Both the position numbers and the translations under genes were made by a program. A DNA stretch of 64,000 nucleotides from contig JADPYG010000001.1 in assembly GCA_017654735.1 (NCBI GenBank), positions 682,001 through 746,000 of the forward strand, in the 5' to 3' direction. Origin of the DNA: Vishniacozyma victoriae (taxonomy: Eukaryota > Basidiomycota > Tremellomycetes > Tremellales > Bulleribasidiaceae). Under the pieces are notes generated by a model, which saw nothing but the letters and a program-made list of their open reading frames with translations, ran no database searches and was not told the DNA's origin. Positions 25,668 to 38,200 of this stretch are shown one piece after another. How positions within the stretch are numbered: the first letter of the stretch is position 1; every line of letters starts with the position of its first letter.

Positions 25668-28297
25668 ATGAAGGGACTCAAGAAGGCTATGGTGAGTGAT
25701 TGCCTATCATGCTATATCACGATTCTCCTTGCAGACGTCACAGCCCTCGAGGTTGCTCTGCCCCTTCTGATCACCTCGAACCCCTGGGAAGACTCGCTAA
25801 CAACAGAACCTGTCTCGGACAAAGAGTGATTCCAAATCGAAATCCCAATCGCCTCAGCCACCTACCAAACCAGGACTCACTACCGCCAATTCGAATTCCA
25901 CCCCTGGACCATCTTCCCCCGCCGCCGCATCTCCTATTGATCGATCAGGTGGATCACCATTGAGCCAAACAAACGCAAACGCAAACGCAACACTTGGCAC
26001 GAGCCCCTCGCCAGCTCATGGAGTCGGTGCACCCCTCGGTCCTAGGCGATCACCAGTAGCAGACAAGACCTCTCCTGCTCCTCCACTTGTCGTCATTAGT
26101 GGAGCACCAAATGCCGCGCCTATTAATGCGGAAATGCCTTCTGACCCTATTCCACATTCACCCCATGGAAGGGGATTCGCTTCTCCTGATAGGAATCTTG
26201 GACCTGATGGCGCTCCTACACCGCCCAGAGCTGGACCGTTGCAGAGATTGAGAGGTGGACCAAAAGACACGATCCCAATCGTGGGCAAAGCACCTAGGAA
26301 ACAGAGGAGTTCGAGGTTTTACGTATCAGACAAGGTCGAAATTGAGAAGCTTCCCGCTTTTACAGGTACGACTATTCTCGTTCTTATGGGATAGAGCTGA
26401 TGGTAGAAATTCGACCCGAGGAGCGAAACGAATTGTTTGTGAGGAAATTACAACAGTGTAAAGTCGTATTTGATTTCAACGACGCCAGTGCCGAGCTTCA
26501 AGGAAAGCAGGTCAAGGCGCAAACTCTGCATGAAATGTTGGAATATATTACGCAAAATAGAGGTGTGGTCACGGAGCAGATTTACCCAGAGGTCGTCAAT
26601 ATGGTACGTCCACTCCTGGAATGAGCTTCTTGTTGCTGATGGACTAGTTTGCGGCCAACTTGTTCCGATCTATCCCGCCTCAGGTCAATCCTACTGGAGA
26701 CGCATTTGATCCAGAGGAGGACGAGCCTGTTCTCGAACTTGCTTGGCCCCACTTGCAAATCGTCTACGAGTTTTTCCTTCGCTTTGTCGAGAGTGCCGAT
26801 TTCAATACCAATATCGGAAAGAAGTATATCGATCAAGGCTTTGTTTTATCCGTAAGTTGTGCTTTTCTGAAGTCCAGGACTCAGCTGACAGTCAGCTACT
26901 CGAGCTGTTCGACAGTGAGGATCCTCGTGAACGCGATTTCCTCAAGACGACACTGCATCGAATCTATGGTAAATTCCTCAATTTACGTGCCTTTATCCGT
27001 CGATCCATCAACAATGTCTTTTTCCAATTCGTCTACGAAACCGAACGTCACAATGGTATTGCCGAACTACTCGAAATACTAGGTTCAATCATCAACGGAT
27101 TCGCCCTTCCTCTCAAGGAAGAACACAAGACTTTCCTCACTCGAGTCTTGATACCACTCCACAAAGCCAAGAGTCTCGCGCTATATCATCCACAACTCGC
27201 TTATTGTGTGGTTCAATTCCTCGAGAAGGATGCTGGTTTGACAGAAGAGGTTCTTCTTGGTTTGTTGAGGTACTGGCCTAAAGTCAATTCACCAAAGGAA
27301 GTCATGTTCCTCAACGAGGTCGAGGAGATTATGGATGTTATCGATGCTACGGAATTTGCCAAGATTATGCAACCGCTCTTCCAGCAGTTGTCGAGGTGTA
27401 TCAACAGTCAACATTTCCAGGTTAGTCAGCTTTCTTTAGCGCGGTGACAAAAGCTGACAATCAGGTGGCAGAACGTGCGCTGTATTACTGGAACAACGAA
27501 TATATCGTCAATTTGATGGGCGAGCATATCCAGGTTATTCTACCGATTGTTTTCCCCGCATTATTCCAGAACTCGAAATCGCACTGGAACAGAACGATTC
27601 ACGGAATGGTGTACAATGCTTTGAAATTGTTTATGGAGATCAACCCTGAAATGTTCCAGGAAGCACAAGCAAATTACCAGACACAACGGCGAGAGTGAGT
27701 CATCGTCTGTACCCCTTGATTTCAGCTGACATGTAGGGAGCACGAGAAGGCGATTAGACGCTACGACGAATGGATGGCACTCCGCGAAGAGGCACGCAAG
27801 AACCATGAAGCATCTGGATCAACGGAACCACTACCCCCATCTGTCACTGCCACACCACCCCCACGCCCCGAGCCATATGAGGAAGAACAAATGACGGATG
27901 TGTCCATCGATATGGCTGCTAATGGATTCGACGCATCGGAGAGCTTTACACTAGATCGTTCAATCGCGGATGATGTGGTCCCCAATGCCGACCCTGGGAT
28001 TGACAGGCCTACAGTATGTCTTTCTTTTTTCTTCAACACATGAGCTCATGATCAGCCATCATCGCCAGTCAGCCTTACTGCTCAGGCTCAACAGGGTAGT
28101 TCACCTTCACCAACCGCTCCTCACATGAGGAGAAAATCAGTCTTACCCCTCGATCCTGCAGTCATGCGTGATCTACAAGTGAGTCTCTCTTGCACGAGCT
28201 TCACAATGTGAAACTGATCAAGTAGGCACACAAGAGTCTCGAAGCTGGTCCTCCTGCTCTTGCGTCTGAACCTGAACAGAAAGAACAGAGTGGATAG
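25668..28297 (+). CDS. RTS1: PP2A regulatory subunit B56 (Rts1/B')
   Basis: B56 subunits target protein phosphatase 2A to substrates and work in mitosis, septins and stress signalling. The first 200 residues are disordered (Ser/Pro/Asn-rich). The B56 domain starts near [19 protein letters not shown] and continues with [40 protein letters not shown] sequence, [80 protein letters not shown] and [20 protein letters not shown]. The coiled tail is [20 protein letters not shown], then Ser/Pro-rich. The 5' end is uncertain: ATG at 25668 starts MKGLKKAM, but joining it to the frame of ...[11 protein letters not shown] needs an unusual acceptor. The last exon ends EQKEQSG. Confidence 0.93.
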
Positions 28298-28458
28298 ATG
28301 AGAGTATATGTCTAGTTGAAGGTATATCCTTCCGGTTTGCTGGGTCTGGCGAGGGCGTTTGCATCGTAGAGAAATGTATTATACTGAGTTTCAAGTGTGG
28401 GTTTTGAAGTAATGCATCATATACGAGATCGACGGGACAGGGTGACCTGCATGACAGA

Positions 28459-29140
28459 TTACCTTCTCTTGCCCTTGCCCTTGACCTGACCGACCTGGGC
28501 ATCTGCCTTCAATGCACCCGCGATCCTCTCCATTAACCCAGCCCTGTCCCTCAAGTAATTGACTTTGGCCCTCTTCAAGTCCCTAACTCCGCTTCCCTTC
28601 CCTCCCTCGGCCCTCTTGATGATTTTGACCTCCTTGATCATGGGACTGTAGATCTTGAATGCCGATTCAACACCCAGTTTCCCAATAACATTCCTCAATG
28701 TAAAACTAGTATCCACCCCCCTCCTTCTCATTCCCATTAATATACCCGAGAAATTCGATGTGGTCGTTTTCTGAGAGGTAGTAAATGAAGTAACGGTAAG
28801 GATTGATCCTGGTCTCAATCTCTTTGGGTGTCTTCGAGAGAATAAATCGGTGAGGTTTGAAGTTGGATCATATGTTGATCGGAGGTCTGCGTTTATGTAA
28901 TCGATAACTGATGTTCCTGATCGGGGATGTAAGATGTTTTGGGGGATTGGGTTGGTTGGGATAGAAGGGGGGATGTAGGCTGTTGAGGAAAATGGGTAAG
29001 GGGCTGAATATTAGTTTCGGACTTGGACGTGAGTGAGTGGACGTACAGGTTGAGGTTGATGCGAATCTGATTGCGGCAGGTTTTGATGGACCTGCTTTTG
29101 GTAGTGCTGCCCTCAGGGATGTCATTGAGAGGGATGCCAT
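28459..29140 (-). CDS. IMG1: mitochondrial large-subunit ribosomal protein bL19m
   Basis: bL19 lies at the subunit interface of the large mitochondrial ribosomal subunit. The N-terminus MASLSMTSLRAALPKAGPSK is a typical mitochondrial targeting sequence. After an intron the protein reads PYPFSSTAYIPPSIPTNPIP and later SRRHPKRLRPGSILTVTSF. The bL19 core follows: FSGILMGMRRRGVDTSFTLR, NVIGKLGVESAFKIYSPMIK and KRAKVNYLRDRAGLMERIAG. The conserved GVD-SFTLRN and VESAFKIYSP motifs are clear. The C-terminus is Lys/Gly-rich. Two exons with one short intron; length about 210 residues fits fungal members. The gene diverges from the PIN-domain gene. Confidence 0.88.
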
Positions 29141-29543
29141 GGTTGTATGAGGGTTATCGGTCAAGGTATAGGACAAGGAGTCATGAATCGACCTCAGACA
29201 TTTAGTGATAAGATTGAAGTACTCCGTAAATTACACGTCACATGAATTGTGTGTGCCATAACTAGGTAGCGAGATCCATTCAAGCTAACCATCAGCACAT
29301 GTCTCATCCTTTGTACAATCATAATCACAACATACCTACTAAAGCTATCAAGCTTCATTCCATCCACTCAATACAAGACTTGTATCTATCACAATCGATC
29401 GAACAAGTGCGAATAGCACTCTTTCGATGTACAATCATTTCCTTCGTCAATTCACAACTTTCGCTATAATGCCCGTCTAGCGACGACTCATTTGTCCCCC
29501 CCCCCACCCTCGCCATTCCCCTAGGCGTATAAAACAAAACAGA
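29141..29543. promoter_or_regulatory. divergent promoter region bL19m / PIN-domain gene
   Basis: About 400 bp between two divergent genes. It contains a run of ten C near 29497-29506, shortly before the PIN-gene start. No other repeat or exon is evident. Confidence 0.4.
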
Positions 29544-31895
29544 ATGCCAGATCAGGATCATCTCGTAGGTCAAAAAGCGACGCGTCGCTCATCGTGACTG
29601 ACGTGAAGGCCCAAAGACAGGCTCAGCTCAATAAAGCGTTATCGACAGCTTTATTGAATCATCAAATTCAAGAGCTAGAAACTCAAGTACGACATCTACC
29701 AACAGGTGGCGCTTTGGGATTACATGACCATGATCTCGAGCCAGTGACCCAGAATCAGACTCAGACTCAGGTTAAGCCCGAGAAGGAAAAAGCATTTGCT
29801 AGGATCGATGATCATATGTCATTCGGAGAAGATGGGGCTAGACGAATGGATGACGAAAGAGAACGAGATGAGGAATTGAACGATGAAGATGATGAACCGG
29901 AATGGAGGGTTGCTGTGGTTGATGTTTCCGCTTTCATGTGGGCGCCACAAGCTGCTAGGGATTTGGTTCAAAAGGGTTTCGAAGTGATCGTCCCTTCCAA
30001 TGGTATTCATCTTCAATTGTATTCCGAGACATAAGCTGATGATAGGTATTATTACTTTGGATTTATTGAAAAAAGGGGATTCACCGACCGCTCAGGCAGC
30101 AAGGAAAGCTGCTAGGTATATCGAACACGCGTCAAGGCAATATAAACAACTATCGACCGATCCATCGATTACAGTCCAGCTCGGTACGAATTACAAACGC
30201 GGTTCTGGACTTCGATTCCAACGAGAAGACGAGTATAGACAAATTGATGAAATGTCAAGTCTACCCCTTATGCCAGGAGAGGAAGGACCTCCAAAATGGG
30301 TTCAATCGGTCTTAGGCTGCGCAGCTTATTTTGTCGGAATCAATAAAGCGGAACTTGACAATGCGTTTGATAAAGATGAGAGGGAATTACCTCCTGCTTT
30401 GTATATCGCCACTCCATCTTTCGAGATTCAAATTACCCAAGATCCAACTGGAACCAGACCTTTGACTAGGGAGAATAGGGAAGAAGCAGAGAGGAATGGA
30501 AGTAAGAATGAAAGGGGTGATGGAGTCATGCTGCAAGAGGAAGCAGAGAGATTTGAATTGGGAATAGCGATCTTGAGGGATAACGACGATGATAAACCCG
30601 CTTTCAACAGGAGTACGGATAGAGGTAGTCGGAGGAATGTGAATGGTCTCAATCGGAGCGGTGGTGGACAAGGTGATCGAGATCGACGAATGCCGCCTAA
30701 ATCAAGGAAAAAGGAAGAAGCAGTCCCAGAAGTCAAGGTTCTCCTACGACGACCTCAAGGCCCCGGAGAGAGCGATCAAAGTGACTCGCCTGCTTCTGTC
30801 CTCCTGGGTCTACCCGACGTGACAATACCTCCACCAATGGGAATCAACCCAATGGCACATAGTCGATCATCAAACGAACCAAGTCCACCAAAGCAGGCAC
30901 ATAAACCACTTCCAAGCGATCGGAAATCACCTCCGTCGAAATTCGTTCCTCTTACCCGTGAGACTCACCCGGTACGACGGTACGCTGGGTCATCTGATTC
31001 AAGTGAAGAGGCCCCCAACAGAGAGAGGACAAGGAGTGGCCGAGGACGTGGAGGTACAGCTGCAAGAGGAAGTGGGAGGAAGAATAGGGAACGAGACTCG
31101 GAATTCAAGAATGGCAATTTCGTCCTACTCAAACGACCCGAACCCGCTCCAGCTTCGCCTAGACCGACTACAGCACCTTCCAGATCTCAAGCGTCAGTAC
31201 CGGGCCCTGCACCAAGGCAGCCGACTATCCTCGCTCGCAGACCTGTACCTCCTGCAGTTCAACCTCCCCCAGCTAAAACTGTTCAATCTCCGGAACCACC
31301 TCTATCTCCTGCTCCCGGACCCGCGCCAGTGACCGCACCGGTTCGCACGATCTTACAACGTCCACCTGCCCCGCCTGCTCCCGCTCCAACACCTCCAACT
31401 GCCCCACGTGCATTAACCGATACTCGCGGTCGAGGACGAGGTCGTGGTGGTGTTTCACGAGGAACGACTTTTCACCCCAATCCGCCCAATCAGAATCAAT
31501 CCAGGCGGAATCTACCGGTCAAGCCGTCAACTACTTCGGCAGCCGTATTCGAGTTTGACGACGCAATGCTCCGACCTGGGTATGGCGTCGGCGCCGGTCA
31601 AGCGCAATCTACCGAAGTATCTCCACCCTCGACCATGGGCATGAACGGTCGTGGGCGCGGTTTCCCCCCTCGAGGACACCTCCCAATGAGGGGTCGAGGT
31701 AGTGTCAGACCTCCTGCTCAGCAGCAGCACGTAAATCCGACGATCCAGACTCGACCTCTTGTACCGTCCACCCCTGCTTTCACTCCGGCTCCTGTTCCTC
31801 CTCCTGCCCCGACGCCGGTATATGGACCTACGACTTCACTAGTTTGGCGACCTGCTGAACCGGCCAAGAAGATTGTTTTACAGCGACCGACGTAG
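29544..31895 (+). CDS. PIN-domain protein with proline-rich, RGG-type tail
   Basis: The likely start is ATG at 29544 (MPDQDHL), joined by a 44-nt intron (29565-29608) to AQRQAQLNKALSTALLNHQI; without that join the frame has no ATG. Residues about 100-240 look like a PIN nuclease fold: WRVAVVDVSAFMWAPQAARD (first Asp), VIVPSNGI joined to ITLDLLKKGDSPTAQAARKA, and YIEHASRQYKQL. Acidic positions for metal binding are partly visible. From about 330 onward the chain is low-complexity: RGRGRGG, Pro/Ala runs, repeated RPPAP-like blocks and GRGRGGVSRG, which suggests RNA binding. Proteins of this shape occur in fungi near EST1/SMG5-type annotations, but I cannot assign a name. The function, possibly RNA turnover, is inference. 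Confidence 0.75.
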
Positions 31896-32707
31896 ATATC
31901 GAGTACGAACAATACAACTCTGTCGAATTATGCACCAACCATGATGATATGTCGACTTGGGAATCGTCTGGATGCAACGTACACGAGAGCGTTAGGGCTC
32001 ATGTAGGCATGGATAGATCCTTTGTCTCCCCGGGAGGATGTGAAATTGGGACTGCTGCTGCCGCTGCAATCGGACAGTGACTCCAATCTGTCCATAGATA
32101 CCCTTTTATGCATATCTGTCGCAGCCATCGCCTACCTAGATCGTGATTGTAACATACCTACAGATGCAGTTGCTGCCATGTAGTCAGAGTATTTTGTCTC
32201 GTGACTCTATCACTATTGTCATTCCTTCTTGGAACCCTAGGGTCTATTCTGAACCGTTGAAAGAACATCACAATGATCATTCCAATTGGAAAAATGCTTC
32301 ATGCTGTGGCTCTACTTGTACTTGTGAGGTGACGACGTTATGACAAACATATGGTATTGACAATATCGCTATTACCGGAGCAGAGCTATTGGTCTTGGTA
32401 TTCTAGTAGCATACTACCGATCGCAAGGTAATATTTCTCTACGAACATAATGTACATATCTATTAATGACCTTCCTATGGTTGAATCAGCTGTTGCTGGT
32501 CTTTGAAGACGATCTATTGCTGTAGAAGGAGCACACATTATTGCAAAGTGATGGTAATACATGCAGACACGAGCCAATCCTATCCAATCCAATCCTACGA
32601 TATCCATCCTGAATCTGATTCTGACTACGACTACGGGAAGCTATACTATGGGGAAATGATCACGAAACGATGGGGATGAAGTGAGATGAATTGCGAATGA
32701 AATGAGA
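31896..32707. other. convergent intergenic region, PIN gene / SNF7
   Basis: About 810 bp between two converging stops. Only short open frames without conserved features are present on either strand, and no repeat was noticed. It is long for a tail-to-tail gap here (others are about 60-390 bp), so an antisense or non-coding transcript is possible but unsupported. Confidence 0.5.
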
Positions 32708-33718
32708 TTACATGGCCAGTTCAGCTTGTAATTGTCGCAGTTGAGCTTCTTCATCATCTTCCTCTTGTCTCTGAGCCACGCCTGGGGGTTAGCTATTTAT
32801 GATGGAGAGATGAAAGTGCAGAAGACATACGTTCTCGTCCTGAGGTGACTCCGACTGGGGAAGTTGGGGCGTGAACAGGCGCTCGTTCTGCACCTGCAAG
32901 TCTGTCGTCCAATTCCTCCTGCTCGAGAGCTTCAAGTTCCGCCTTGAGCTCGTCCTAATTATCAGCGCAGGTTCAACGACAGCCGATATATGTAGATCCG
33001 AAAGAAGGAAAGCGCAGGGACTCACCTCGTCGACTTGATTGCCCATTCCTACTGGGTTTGAAATAGCATCTGAGATCTCATTTGTAAGATCCATCTGTTC
33101 CCTAATAGAATCCATAGTCTGGTCGACTTTATCCACATTACTGATTATAAGCATCCCACTCGTATTCCATAGACAATGGTAGAAGACGTACAGACTCGTG
33201 TGAATGCCTTTGAGGGCTTCTGAACCTTTCTTCATTGCTAACATGGTCTCGGCGTTTAGGTTGGCTGATTCTAGTGCGTTTACCTATTGGTTAGCTGTGC
33301 TCTCTTATCCGTTTAACCTCTGCTTGAGATATTGCGTATAGGGATGGGTGACCTGGCCAGGGAGGAGCAGGAACACATACCTGAGTCTCGAGCGTCAATC
33401 TTGTTCCAGCAATCCGGTCCAATTCCAATTCTTTCGTCTTCTTGTTTCTCAAAGCCGCCATTGCCACTACATATTAGCTCCGCTCCTCATCTTGCACTCG
33501 TGGCCACAGCACTATCGTGCTCGCCAAAACAACGACTTACGCCTCTGATTAGAAGTAGCATTCGCTTTCGCCTTTCTCGTCTCTTCATCAATTTGTTTCT
33601 GAATATGATCCTCTCGCTTCTCCAACATCAACAATTGACTCCTCAATTCGACGATCGCATTCCTAGCGGATTCTTTGTGGTCATTACGACCGCCTCCGAA
33701 CCAGCCCATCCAGGACAT
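32708..33718 (-). CDS. SNF7: ESCRT-III subunit Snf7/Vps32
   Basis: Snf7 polymerises on endosomes to drive inward vesicle budding and scission; in fungi it also supports Rim101 pH signalling. The N-terminus MSWMGWFGGGRNDHKESARN matches the membrane-inserting start of the family. A long charged coiled region follows: IVELRSQLLMLEKREDHIQK, KAKANATSNQRRAMAALRNK, KKTKELELDRIAGTRLTLET and NLNAETMLAMKKGSEALKGI. The second half contains VDKVDQTMDSIREQMDLTNE, then ISDAISNPV and an acidic stretch (DELKAELEALEQEELDD). The MIM-like C-terminus is EEDDEEAQLRQLQAELAM. About 220 residues in six exons, normal for Snf7. Head-to-head with MAD2. Confidence 0.94.
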
Positions 33719-34034
33719 GCTGTTTGGGGATTAACGTGTGGGTCTCGGGGACGGGTATGGCCTTGTGGCTTGAGTATAGATTTGCCGATCGGGTAGGTGA
33801 TTGATCTGTCCAGCGAATGGATTGGGTGTGTTGGGTGATGTGAGTCTTTGAGTGATGATAAGGGTGATAGGAGATGACGACTTGAATTCAACTGTATCCG
33901 GTAGTCAATGTGGCCACTCATTCTATCCATTAGCGGAATCAATTATAATGATGAGCCTAACAATCAAAGGCGACTGATTTCACTTCTAACGCGTCCGTCC
34001 ACTCTCAACCATCAATTACAAGTATACAACGACA
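33719..34034. promoter_or_regulatory. divergent promoter region SNF7 / MAD2
   Basis: About 315 bp lie between the two start codons. An ACGCGT (MluI cell-cycle box, the MBF site in ascomycete yeasts) is at 33989-33994, 41 bp before the MAD2 ATG, which would fit G1/S-linked expression of a mitotic checkpoint gene. The role here is inferred. Confidence 0.45.
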
Positions 34035-34923
34035 ATGGCACAAAAACAGGCAACGAGAACGAACCAGGCTATTACCCTCAAAGGGTCTACTGCCATGGTA
34101 TCCGAGTTCTTCGAGTATTCGGTCAACAGTATTCTCTATCAGAGGGGAGTCTACCCTTCTGATGATTTCAGGTATGCTGTCTTCGTCCAGCATCAAAGGG
34201 CAATCAGCTGATTGGAATAGAATGGTCAAGAAATATGGAATACCGATGTTGATCACGAGTGATGATAATTTGAAGGAATACATCTCTACCATCCTGGCTC
34301 AAGTGCAAGGTATGTTCTCACCCCTTCATTCCAATCCCCTCCATCTGGATAGCCCTGTCGGTCCCGCTGACAATTAGAATGGCTTCTAACAGCCTCAATA
34401 AACCGACTAGTCCTAGCAATCAAATCAATCGAAACGAACGAAACTCTTGAACGTTGGCAATTTGAAATCCACACCGACGAAGCAGCTGCAGCAGGTGGTA
34501 AACCAAGTACATTGGTCGGAAGGACGGAAACGGGTGGAAAGAAGAAGGAAAAGACGGAAAAGGAGGTTCAAGGGGAGATTAGGGAGATTATGAAGCAGAT
34601 TACTAGTACTACTACTTTCTTGCCTATCTTACAGGAAGAGTGTAAGTCATATTCCAATCTCAACATACAGACTAAGATGCGTGCTGATAAATAGGTACAT
34701 TCACACTACTGGCATATACGAACGAATCTGGAGATGTAGCTGTCCCATCAACCTGGGGAGATGCAGACCCACATTTGATCGATAGGGGAAAAGTCGAATC
34801 AGTCAGATTGAGGAGTTTCAGCACAAACGTTCATTCCCTCGAGGTAAGCCCATGTACATTCTTAGCACGGACGACGAAGCTGACTTTCACAAGGCAATGG
34901 TAGCATATCGAGTTGGAGAATAG
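34035..34923 (+). CDS. MAD2: spindle assembly checkpoint protein Mad2 (HORMA domain)
   Basis: Mad2 inhibits Cdc20-APC/C until kinetochores attach. The HORMA domain spans nearly the whole protein: TNQAITLKGSTAMVSEFFEY, SVNSILYQRGVYPSDDF, KKYGIPMLITSDDNLKEYIS, WQFEIHTDEAAAA, EIMKQITSTTTFLPILQEEC and FTLLAYTNESGDVAVPSTWG. The safety-belt C-terminus is SVRLRSFSTNVHSLEAMVAY with the end RVGE. DDFR joins MVKKYG across an intron with the usual GATTGGAATAG end. A Gly/Lys-rich insert (GGKKKEKTEKEVQGEI) replaces the short loop of other Mad2 proteins. About 225 residues in five exons. Confidence 0.95.
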
Positions 34924-35232
34924 GTTGATGCGGCTTACTGGCATGGATTCAATAACGACATGATTTTTTGTACACAGACTGTACTTTACGATATACAGAT
35001 ATGCATGTAAATATATATTTCTTCCCCAAAGCTAGATCCTAAAACAGGGATGCAGGGTCTATATTATTCGTAGTGACTCGTGCTCCTCAATTCGACTTTT
35101 GAGTATCACGATTTCCCGTGGAAGAAGCGAGTGGAGTCTCTCAGTTTCCGCAACAGTCACTTCCGTGGGTAACCCTAGAAGATCTGTGCAGCTGCTCAAG
35201 ACCCAAGATTACAATGCATGCCTTCTTGCCCA
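34924..35232. other. convergent intergenic region MAD2 / SCAP
   Basis: About 310 bp between two converging stops, expected to be 3' untranslated sequence. I see nothing else in it. Confidence 0.5.
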
Positions 35233-38200
35233 CTAATTCGACTTCTTATCATCAAATTTACGCGGAGGAGGAGGAGTAAGTCCTAATAATGTCCCGTTGA
35301 CATTACCATTCCCATTCCCCTGTCCACTGTTACTATTCAACCTCGACCTGGGGGTCATACCAACCCCAACATTCAGTCCATACCCTTGACCCAGACTCTG
35401 TTCAATCTCTTCGGCCCGCTCGGGTAAAGTGACGACGCCAAGCTGATTCCCGAATGCCGCTACGAACCCGTTTCCTTTAGGTTCCAGGTTCCGGATCTCG
35501 ATATATGCCAAGCTGGGGTAGGTTGGGACTGAAAATGATCCTCTGATTGGCGGGAAGCTGGCGCGGCCTGAAAGCGATAGAAGGCGTTCTGTCCTTTTAT
35601 GTTCGGAAGATATATCGCCATCCGAGTAGAGGGTATCAAATAATTGGTGCCGGGTACTTTCCTCCAATTCGGCCAGTGGGGCAGTCGAGACGTTGAGAGT
35701 CGTTCCGTTGTACGGTAGTGTAAGATCCACTGTCCACAATTGCCATTGATCGTGATTGATTCCTGGCGATGACCTGCGTAATCCCACAAGGATATCATTG
35801 ACAAGTATCCAATTTCCCTGAGGAGCAGAAATGGCACCTAAGGGGAATACTTCCATATCTGTCCAATCGGGTGTAGGGGCTTGAGTGGATTGGCCTTGAT
35901 CATTGGTGAATGGGTCATGGTCACTGAACCCATTACCACTTCCCCTCCCATTAAGTGACAGTCCCATACTGTTCACTGCGACATTTGCGGAAGTGGGAGT
36001 CGCGTTTGAAGCCATACTGTCATGAGAATGGTAGGCGCTAAGTTTTCGAGTCCCATGTGATGATAATGGGAATTCACCATTGGAAGTGGGCGGTAATAAA
36101 CTTGGCGACTTGCGAGGTGAAGTGCAAGGTGAGATCCTAGCCCTTAAAGCAGAGGGCGGGACAACTAGCGATAATTCGGAAGATTTCGATCTAGGTGAAC
36201 TGATTGATAATCGTGTTACTTCGTCGAGTGAACGTCGGGGTGCTGAACATCGACAAACTAGCGTGCTTGGCGGTATAACTCTGTCGACATAGACCTGATC
36301 GGATGAAGTGGAAATGACAAAGAATCCCTCTTCACATGATACTTTACACCCAGTACATCGGCTCGAGAGCGGTGCGACAATATCAACTTGCGTGATAGGT
36401 GACAGTTGGCCCGATTGTCCAACTGCACCAACAAGTGTGCCAGAGGTATCGAATATCTCAACGAGTCCGGACTGTCGGCCAATCGCAAAGACTTGTTTAC
36501 GGGTGAATCGCTCGATCGAGCGGAGAGGTGATATAGCCGACATTGTATCCCCTGCTGATCGATGCGAGTGGAGTGGGATCGGTGACCAGCTGTTGGATGA
36601 CATGTACAGTGCTTCGGTATAATCTCCGCACACAAGCACCGCTGTCCCATCGCCTTGATCATCCTGTAGGAGAACAGCCTGACTTTCCCGAGCCTCAACA
36701 ACAGTGTCGATACCGGAAGAGCGAAGGATGACGACAGTCCCATCAGATCGTACGAGGGTGATGGGTGGAATCGCAGTCGCACCATTTGTAGTCGACCGGA
36801 ATGGGTCCTCTGCGATATTTTGTTCGGGTTCAAAGACCATCTGGACAATCTGAACACCCTGGCCTGTTGATGCCAATATCGGTTCCAGCGCAGTAGCCTC
36901 GCCATCGATCTTCAACTGCCAGATCTGCACAGTCCCATCTTCAGTGACGACACCAACAAATCGCTCGTCCGAGCTTATCGCAGCAGCCACAATCCCCGTC
37001 AAAGCGCGCACGGGTCGTAGTGATTCCCTGGTCCCTGTTCCGAGTGTTTTGTGGAATCGCCATAGACTAATCGTATCATCGATCGCTACCGAGACTACCA
37101 AGTTTCCAGATTTGGACGAAGCAACAACTTCGACATCGGAAGCGTGACCACATGGTAGCATATCCACTCGTAATTGACTTGCCGTAACTCGACCAGAGGC
37201 TTGACCAGTGGAACGTAATGGGATATCTTCCCCTCGTCCAGCTCGATCACGCTGCGCATCGAGTAGATCCCTATCTTTCAATAAATAAGCAAGTAAAGCC
37301 CAGAGTGATCCAGCAGTAAGGGCTTGTGGAAGGACGACGACCTTGAAAAGATAAAAGAAAGGTTTCAAGCGCGGTAGTCGCCTCCGACCGGGAGCTGCCA
37401 GCTTTAGGACATCCGCTGGGGAGAATGGATGACCAGGTGTGGGGAGGACGATGATGGATGCGGTTGGAATTACCAGGCGGATAAACGGCCAGCCAGCGGG
37501 ATTGAGAGATCTCCAAAGAGATTCGGCGGGTGTCAAGGATGCGAGATCGGAAGGGAGGATTGTAAATGGGTTCGATTTTGGTAAAGCCCCAAGAGTCTGC
37601 TTGGCGGCTTTGTAGATACTAGCGGGAGATGAGAGCGATGATGCCCCATGGTCTGTCATGTAGTAGATCACACCAACGCAGACCAGTGTCTGTATATCAG
37701 CGGTCACTCGATAGTATCTCAGAAGAGCCGACGTACCAAGACAAGAGTCCCACTATTGAACATCCTACTAGCCAGTAGACCTCTCCAGCTGAGGATATGT
37801 CGATCATCATCCGGCTCTTCAGTCGACACTGCCTGAGTTGCCGGATCCTGGTTACCAGAAGTAGCGAGCACATCCGCCAATTCCAGACGTTGAGCATCAA
37901 TCGATAAGACCTATTCTGTCAGCTTGATCACTGTAAGACGAGAACGAAACTCACGGTGAGATAGAAAGTATGCAACATGAACCAATCGGTGATGTTTACT
38001 GTTATTGCGAACAAGCAGAATTCGCGCACAGACCCGACGTCGACAAAGAACCAGATTATCCCCAGCGCGAGGATGTTGGTAAGGGATGTGAATAGGATTT
38101 TGAGTCCACTGCGACTTAGGCCGAGCCCAATTCGTTCCGGTACGGAGTAATGGAATGGGACCGAAAACACAGCTTTCGTCTTCACATCAGCAATCCCCCT

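Noticed and set aside
29594..29640. GTG as the start codon of the PIN-domain protein
   Set aside because: Eukaryotic GTG starts are rare, and an ATG at 29544 with a perfect short intron gives the same frame.
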